DNA of 32,716 bases from Campylobacterota bacterium (lineage in GTDB: Bacteria > Campylobacterota > Campylobacteria > Campylobacterales > SZUA-545). The DNA is taken from the NCBI GenBank assembly GCA_003561815.1, contig PWVP01000202.1, forward strand, positions 1-32,716, given 5' to 3'. This document shows positions 29,760 through 32,716 of this stretch, one piece after another. Numbering within the stretch: position 1 is the first letter of the stretch; every line of letters starts with the position of its first letter. Position numbers and translations under genes: made by a program. Under the pieces are notes generated by a model. That model was given only the letters and a program-made list of their open reading frames with translations. It made no database searches and was not told the DNA's origin.

Positions 29760-31667
29760 CTAAATGGCTTTAAGAGTTTGGGGTAGAGAGGGGATGCGTA
29801 GGGTGAAGCGCGCGCCTTTGGCGGTGTTGGCTGCCTCGAGGGTGCCATGAAGCCGCTCTTTGGTCATCATCATGGCGATCGCTAGCCCCATGCCGGAGGT
29901 GCGGCTGAGCTTTTGGCTGACAAAGGGATCAAAAATCGCACCAATCGGCTCTAGGCGGATGCCGCCGCCATTGTCTTCGACGGTGACGGTTAGCCACTCC
30001 TCTGTTAGTGTCAAGTCGATATGGATGGTGCCGTTTTCGGTCTGACGCTCTTTGAAGATATCTAGAGCGTTGTCGATCAAGATGATCATCACATGGCCAA
30101 AGGCGTTGGCGAAGTTGGTGATGCGGATGGACTCGTGGGAGGTGCTGATGCGGATTGTTGCCATGCCCGAGGCGATCTTACCACTGAGCAGGTTTTCGAT
30201 CTCGATGATGTGTTCGATGGGGCAAAAGGGCGCACGGGCGTGATCGTTGGTGTAAAAGCCCTGAAAATCCTCTGTCACCTGATGGATATAAGAGAGGCTA
30301 GAGTGCAGGGACGGCAGGAGTTCATAGATCGCCTCTTTGGCCTCTTGGGGGCTTTTGTGTTCTAGATGGGCCTCCATCTCGGTAAGGAGTGTACCGAGCC
30401 GTACGACGGGGACTTTCCACTGGTGGGTGATGTTGCCCACCGTTTGACCGATGGCGGCAAAGCGCGACTGTAAAAGCAGCAGGCGGCGATCCATCTCACG
30501 CTCCTCTTTGATGCGACGAATGCGCAGCCCCATCGCCAAAGAGAGCAGTACCAGATCAAGCAACACCCCAAAAGGAGCCACCGCCCTAAAGAGCTCCCCC
30601 AAAGTCAAGAGTCCGACAGTCGCCATCAGGGTCACACACAGACTCAAGGCCAAAATCGCCTGACCGATAAGATAATAACCCGATCCTGGGATATGGTGAC
30701 GCATACCGATGAGGGCCACCGGCAGGGTCAAAAAAACAACCACTAGCATCATTAAGCTCACCGCTGGACTAAGCGCGATGAGCCACTCTGGCCACCGATC
30801 TGCCCCTAGTGTGAGCAAAAAGACCCCCGTCAAAAAGAGCAAAAACCCCTGCAGTACACGATGGTAGCGCGGTGCGATCTCTCGGGTTTGGAAAAAGAGC
30901 ATAGCAAAGGCAACCATCCCGATCAGGATCAGAGGTGGCATCATCACCGTGAGCAGCATCCAAGGCGTAGGCGAAAGCCAGGGCAGCAGGATAAAAATGA
31001 AACCGTTTAAGGTGTAATAAAAGATCAAAAACCCCGCCCCCACCACCACATAGGGGAGAAAGATCCAGATGCGCAGCTGAAAAAAGATCATTGTGTTGTA
31101 GATGATCAGCCCTAGCAGCAACCCGCCCATCAGCCCCCAGAGAACCGATTCGACCAAAGTAGCCAGGGAAAACTGCGTTGGGGTGCTGAGGATAAAGTGC
31201 GCTTCGGTTGGCCCGAAATTGACGATGCGGGCATAGAGCGTGAGCCTCTCGTCCGCTTCGAGGATGAGGCCAGCGGCGGGGTAGTTGTGCATCAGCGGTT
31301 TGGCCTCTTTTGGCTGCAAAAGTCCGATGGCGTAGTGTTCGATCGACTGATCTGTGCGGATGAGGTAGAGATCGAGGTAGTTGGTGTTGGCTCTTGGGCT
31401 GTGCAGGATGAAGCGTTGTGTCTCGTTGCTTGGGTTGTGTAGCGTGAAGCGTATCCAGACGGGGTGATCGAGATAGCCAAGATTGTGCCGTGATAGGGGC
31501 TGGTACTCAGCCTCTAGGGCCCCTAAAAGATCGAGTGTGCCCGTGTGATCGTGGTGGACTTGCGAAAAGGGCAGGGTGCTGTTTGGTTTGCTCAGGCTGC
31601 TGAGATCAAACACACTTTGGGCCCAGAGCAGACCCGCAGATAAGAGCACCAGCCAGAGGCTCTTCAA
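29760..31667 (-). CDS. 7TMR-DISM sensor histidine kinase
   Basis: A 635-residue membrane kinase. Residues 1-16 are a signal peptide; about 25-165 form the periplasmic 7TMR-DISM extracellular beta domain (WIRFTLHNPSNETQRFIL); about 172-385 contain seven membrane helices. The kinase core begins with GNITHQWKVP, where His415 is the phosphorylation site, followed by the N-box (LIDNALD, Asn533), the G1 box (VEDNGGGI, Asp565) and the G2 box (GMGLAIA, 592-598). DISM domains of this type often sense carbohydrates or other small ligands; the ligand here is unknown. It starts at TTG 31667, overlapping the response regulator stop by 4 nt, so the two are translationally coupled. Confidence 0.92.
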   Translation of the reverse strand: MKSLWLVLLSAGLLWAQSVFDLSSLSKPNSTLPFSQVHHDHTGTLDLLGALEAEYQPLSRHNLGYLDHPVWIRFTLHNPSNETQRFILHSPRANTNYLDLYLIRTDQSIEHYAIGLLQPKEAKPLMHNYPAAGLILEADERLTLYARIVNFGPTEAHFILSTPTQFSLATLVESVLWGLMGGLLLGLIIYNTMIFFQLRIWIFLPYVVVGAGFLIFYYTLNGFIFILLPWLSPTPWMLLTVMMPPLILIGMVAFAMLFFQTREIAPRYHRVLQGFLLFLTGVFLLTLGADRWPEWLIALSPAVSLMMLVVVFLTLPVALIGMRHHIPGSGYYLIGQAILALSLCVTLMATVGLLTLGELFRAVAPFGVLLDLVLLSLAMGLRIRRIKEEREMDRRLLLLQSRFAAIGQTVGNITHQWKVPVVRLGTLLTEMEAHLEHKSPQEAKEAIYELLPSLHSSLSYIHQVTEDFQGFYTNDHARAPFCPIEHIIEIENLLSGKIASGMATIRISTSHESIRITNFANAFGHVMIILIDNALDIFKERQTENGTIHIDLTLTEEWLTVTVEDNGGGIRLEPIGAIFDPFVSQKLSRTSGMGLAIAMMMTKERLHGTLEAANTAKGARFTLRIPSLPQTLKAI

Positions 31668-32341
31668 GGCAGCAGATACCCCATCTCTTTGACACAGCTA
31701 AAGCTATCTTTGCCTATCTTCTTGCGCAGGCGCAAAACGAGGTTTCGCAGTGCCTGATTGCTGGCCTGTTCGTTGGGATAGACCCAAGCGGTGATCGCCT
31801 CAAAGCTGACTAGTTTGCCCCGCTGGGACAGTAGCAGCTCTAAGAAGGCCACCTCTTTTCGGCTGAGACTCACCTCGCCCTCTAGGGTGAGAAGTGTTTT
31901 TTGGGTGCGATTGTAGTGGATGGTGTCGGTGATGGGGGTTTGTAGTGCGTCGATCTCGTGAAGGTTGGTGGCGATTTTGCCCAGAGCGGCTTTGAGTTTG
32001 TAGAGCATGACCGGCTTGACCATATAGTCGATGAGGTGCAGCCTGACCGCCTCCATCAGATCGGGTATATCCTGATAGCTACTAATGATCATGATCGGCA
32101 AGGTGCGATCTTGACTGCGTATCCGGGCGGCAAGACTCAGGCCATTTAGCCGGGCCATACGAATATCAAGCAGCACCACATGCACCTCTTCGCGTTCATA
32201 CAGCTCCCATGCGCTTTGCCCATCTTCTGCCACCAGCACACGGCCAAAAAAATACTCCAGCGTTTTGGTCATGGAGCCACGCAGCTGCGCATCATCCTCG
32301 GCATAGAGCACAGTGACTTGCTTTAGATCCTGAATTGACAT
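31664..32341 (-). CDS. OmpR-family response regulator
   Basis: A 225-residue DNA-binding response regulator. The receiver domain has the acidic pair Asp16-Asp17 (YAEDD), phosphoacceptor Asp59 (VVLLDIR), Ser87/Ser88 and Lys109 (YMVKP). The C-terminal 100 residues form a winged-helix domain ending NLVLRLRKKIGKDSFSCVKEMGYLL, typical of the OmpR/PhoB family. The ATG at 32341 follows AGGGGGG. Upstream, two perfect GTTGCTT repeats 11 bp apart look like an OmpR-type binding site, suggesting autoregulation. Its partner is the downstream kinase. Confidence 0.93.
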   Translation of the reverse strand: MSIQDLKQVTVLYAEDDAQLRGSMTKTLEYFFGRVLVAEDGQSAWELYEREEVHVVLLDIRMARLNGLSLAARIRSQDRTLPIMIISSYQDIPDLMEAVRLHLIDYMVKPVMLYKLKAALGKIATNLHEIDALQTPITDTIHYNRTQKTLLTLEGEVSLSRKEVAFLELLLSQRGKLVSFEAITAWVYPNEQASNQALRNLVLRLRKKIGKDSFSCVKEMGYLLP

Positions 32342-32385
32342 GGTTTGATCCCCCCTCTCTTTGGTCCTAATTATTGGGGAGTTAG

Positions 32386-32403
32386 GTTGCTTCCAAGTTG
32401 CTT
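32386..32403. promoter_or_regulatory. direct repeat GTTGCTT-N4-GTTGCTT (candidate response-regulator site)
   Basis: Two identical 7-mers start 11 bp apart (32386 and 32397), the helical-turn spacing used by OmpR/PhoB-family tandem dimers, 45 nt upstream of the response regulator start. An autoregulatory site is the simplest reading; binding is not shown. Confidence 0.45.
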
Positions 32404-32518
32404 GTTTCTAGCTTTTTTGAAAAATCGCGTCAGTGTGCGCAGAAATTGCAGCTTTGAGACACGGGTGAGACATTGACTCTGTAAGATGGGCGGCAAAATC
32501 CAAACCAAGGAGCAGAAG

Positions 32519-32569
32519 ATGGGACAAGAAGGTTTAAGTTTGCGCATGTTGTGTTATCTAAAGTCATAG
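32519..32569 (+). CDS. possible 16-residue leader peptide
   Basis: ATG at 32519 follows an excellent AAGGAG site by 6 nt and opens a 16-codon frame (MGQEGLSLRMLCYLKS) ending in TAG. It sits on the plus strand about 110 nt before the next plus-strand start, with hairpins between. It could be a leader peptide, a remnant of a gene, or chance. There is no recognisable regulatory codon cluster. Confidence 0.25.
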   Translation: MGQEGLSLRMLCYLKS

Positions 32570-32583
32570 ACTGTGATAGTTAC

Positions 32584-32611
32584 AAGATTTGAAGTTAGTA
32601 CTTCTAATCTT
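32584..32611. repeat. 12-bp inverted repeat (hairpin) upstream of the plus-strand gene
   Basis: AAGATTTGAAGT and ACTTCTAATCTT pair over 12 bp with one mismatch around a TAGT loop. No immediate U-run follows on either strand, so it is not a standard terminator. It may be an operator or a leader RNA structure. Confidence 0.5.
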
Positions 32612-32679
32612 AAAAGAATATATTTTTTAGCTAAAAGCTAGGTTATATATTCATAAATTTATTATACGAAGGAGAAGGA

Positions 32680-32716
32680 ATGAAACAGGCATTCATAAAG
32701 TTTTTAGCAATATTGA
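32680..32716 (+). CDS. start of a plus-strand gene (partial, probable exported protein)
   Basis: The ATG at 32680 follows AAGGAGAAGGA; the 12 visible codons read MKQAFIKFLAIL, a Lys-then-hydrophobic start typical of a signal peptide or membrane anchor. The rest lies beyond the right edge. The codons are AT-rich, unlike the other genes in the window. No function can be given. Confidence 0.6.
   Translation, partial: MKQAFIKFLAIL

Larger units (their letters stand above)
32342..32679. other. 338-nt AT-rich intergenic region between divergent genes
   Basis: No long gene is visible here. The stretch holds the leader of the response regulator (minus strand), two 11-bp-spaced repeats, a possible 16-codon peptide, a 12-bp hairpin (32584-32611), a TAGCT-AAA-AGCTA inverted repeat (32628-32640), and an AT-rich promoter-like zone (TTATATAT at 32643-32650) before a plus-strand gene. 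Base composition shifts clearly from GC-rich to AT-rich after about 32570. Confidence 0.7.

Noticed and set aside
1..32716. CRISPR arrays, insertion sequences, rRNA genes, toxin-antitoxin or phage genes
   Set aside because: I looked for regularly spaced repeats, transposase or integrase motifs and rRNA cores and saw none in the window.

Overview
This GC-rich window (roughly 55-60 % G+C by eye, apart from its right edge) most likely comes from a Campylobacterota (epsilonproteobacterial) chromosome. The case rests on an atpE gene with a signal-peptide-like N-terminus lying alone beside pnp, the string purD - RDD protein - lptD - mlaD - phosphoribosyltransferase - pnp - atpE (which I recall from the HP1212-HP1218 region of Helicobacter pylori), an E-type (SdhABE) succinate dehydrogenase/fumarate reductase, and an OprD-like porin. 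No species can be named. Every recognised complete gene is on the minus strand, so transcription runs from high to low coordinates.

Layout from the left. (1) 1-4248: a respiratory dehydrogenase locus: sdhE (cut by the window edge), sdhB and sdhA in one run with its own -10 box. Upstream lies a GTG-started gene that looks like an SdhB-SdhE fusion from which nearly all Fe-S ligands have been lost. (2) 4306-15033: a tight eight-gene glucan operon: ROK sugar kinase, GH57 branching enzyme, DUF4912 protein, GalT-like transferase, GH57 4-alpha-glucanotransferase, GH57 amylase-like enzyme and, first in the transcript, a sugar nucleotidyltransferase fused to a degenerate phosphomannomutase domain. Beside it, 15110-17139 holds a short GT35 phosphorylase whose PLP lysine is replaced by Thr, and an unknown 111-residue protein with a good sigma-70-type promoter. 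(3) 17276-17719: tRNA-Leu(GAG), and atpE with a strong terminator. (4) 17821-25999: an overlapping operon pnp, phosphoribosyltransferase, mlaD, lptD, RDD protein and purD, headed by a structured RNA of about 190 nt that I interpret as 6S RNA. (5) 26035-28361: a BFD-like protein, a plant-type [2Fe-2S] ferredoxin and a fumarate-reductase-type flavoprotein that lacks the flavinylation histidine. (6) 28428-32341: porin, 7TM histidine kinase and OmpR-type response regulator in one run. (7) 32342-32716: an AT-rich regulatory stretch with hairpins, leading to the start of a plus-strand gene cut by the window edge.

How the genes fit together: the glucan genes cover trimming, branching and remodelling of an alpha-1,4-glucan store and return of glucose and glucose-1-phosphate to metabolism. 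A glycogen synthase is not in the window. The two fumarate/succinate flavoproteins suggest two electron routes, one through the membrane-associated SdhABE complex and one possibly through a soluble ferredoxin. The purD-pnp operon mixes purine synthesis, envelope biogenesis (LptD, MlaD) and RNA turnover. The two-component pair and porin probably form one sensing and uptake unit.

The points most worth a second look are the ligand-less SdhB-SdhE fusion, the lysine-less phosphorylase, the pseudo-phosphomannomutase nucleotidyltransferase, the 6S RNA at the head of the purD operon, and the Asn-variant fumarate reductase flavoprotein next to a ferredoxin. All assignments come from reading motifs, and no database search was made.
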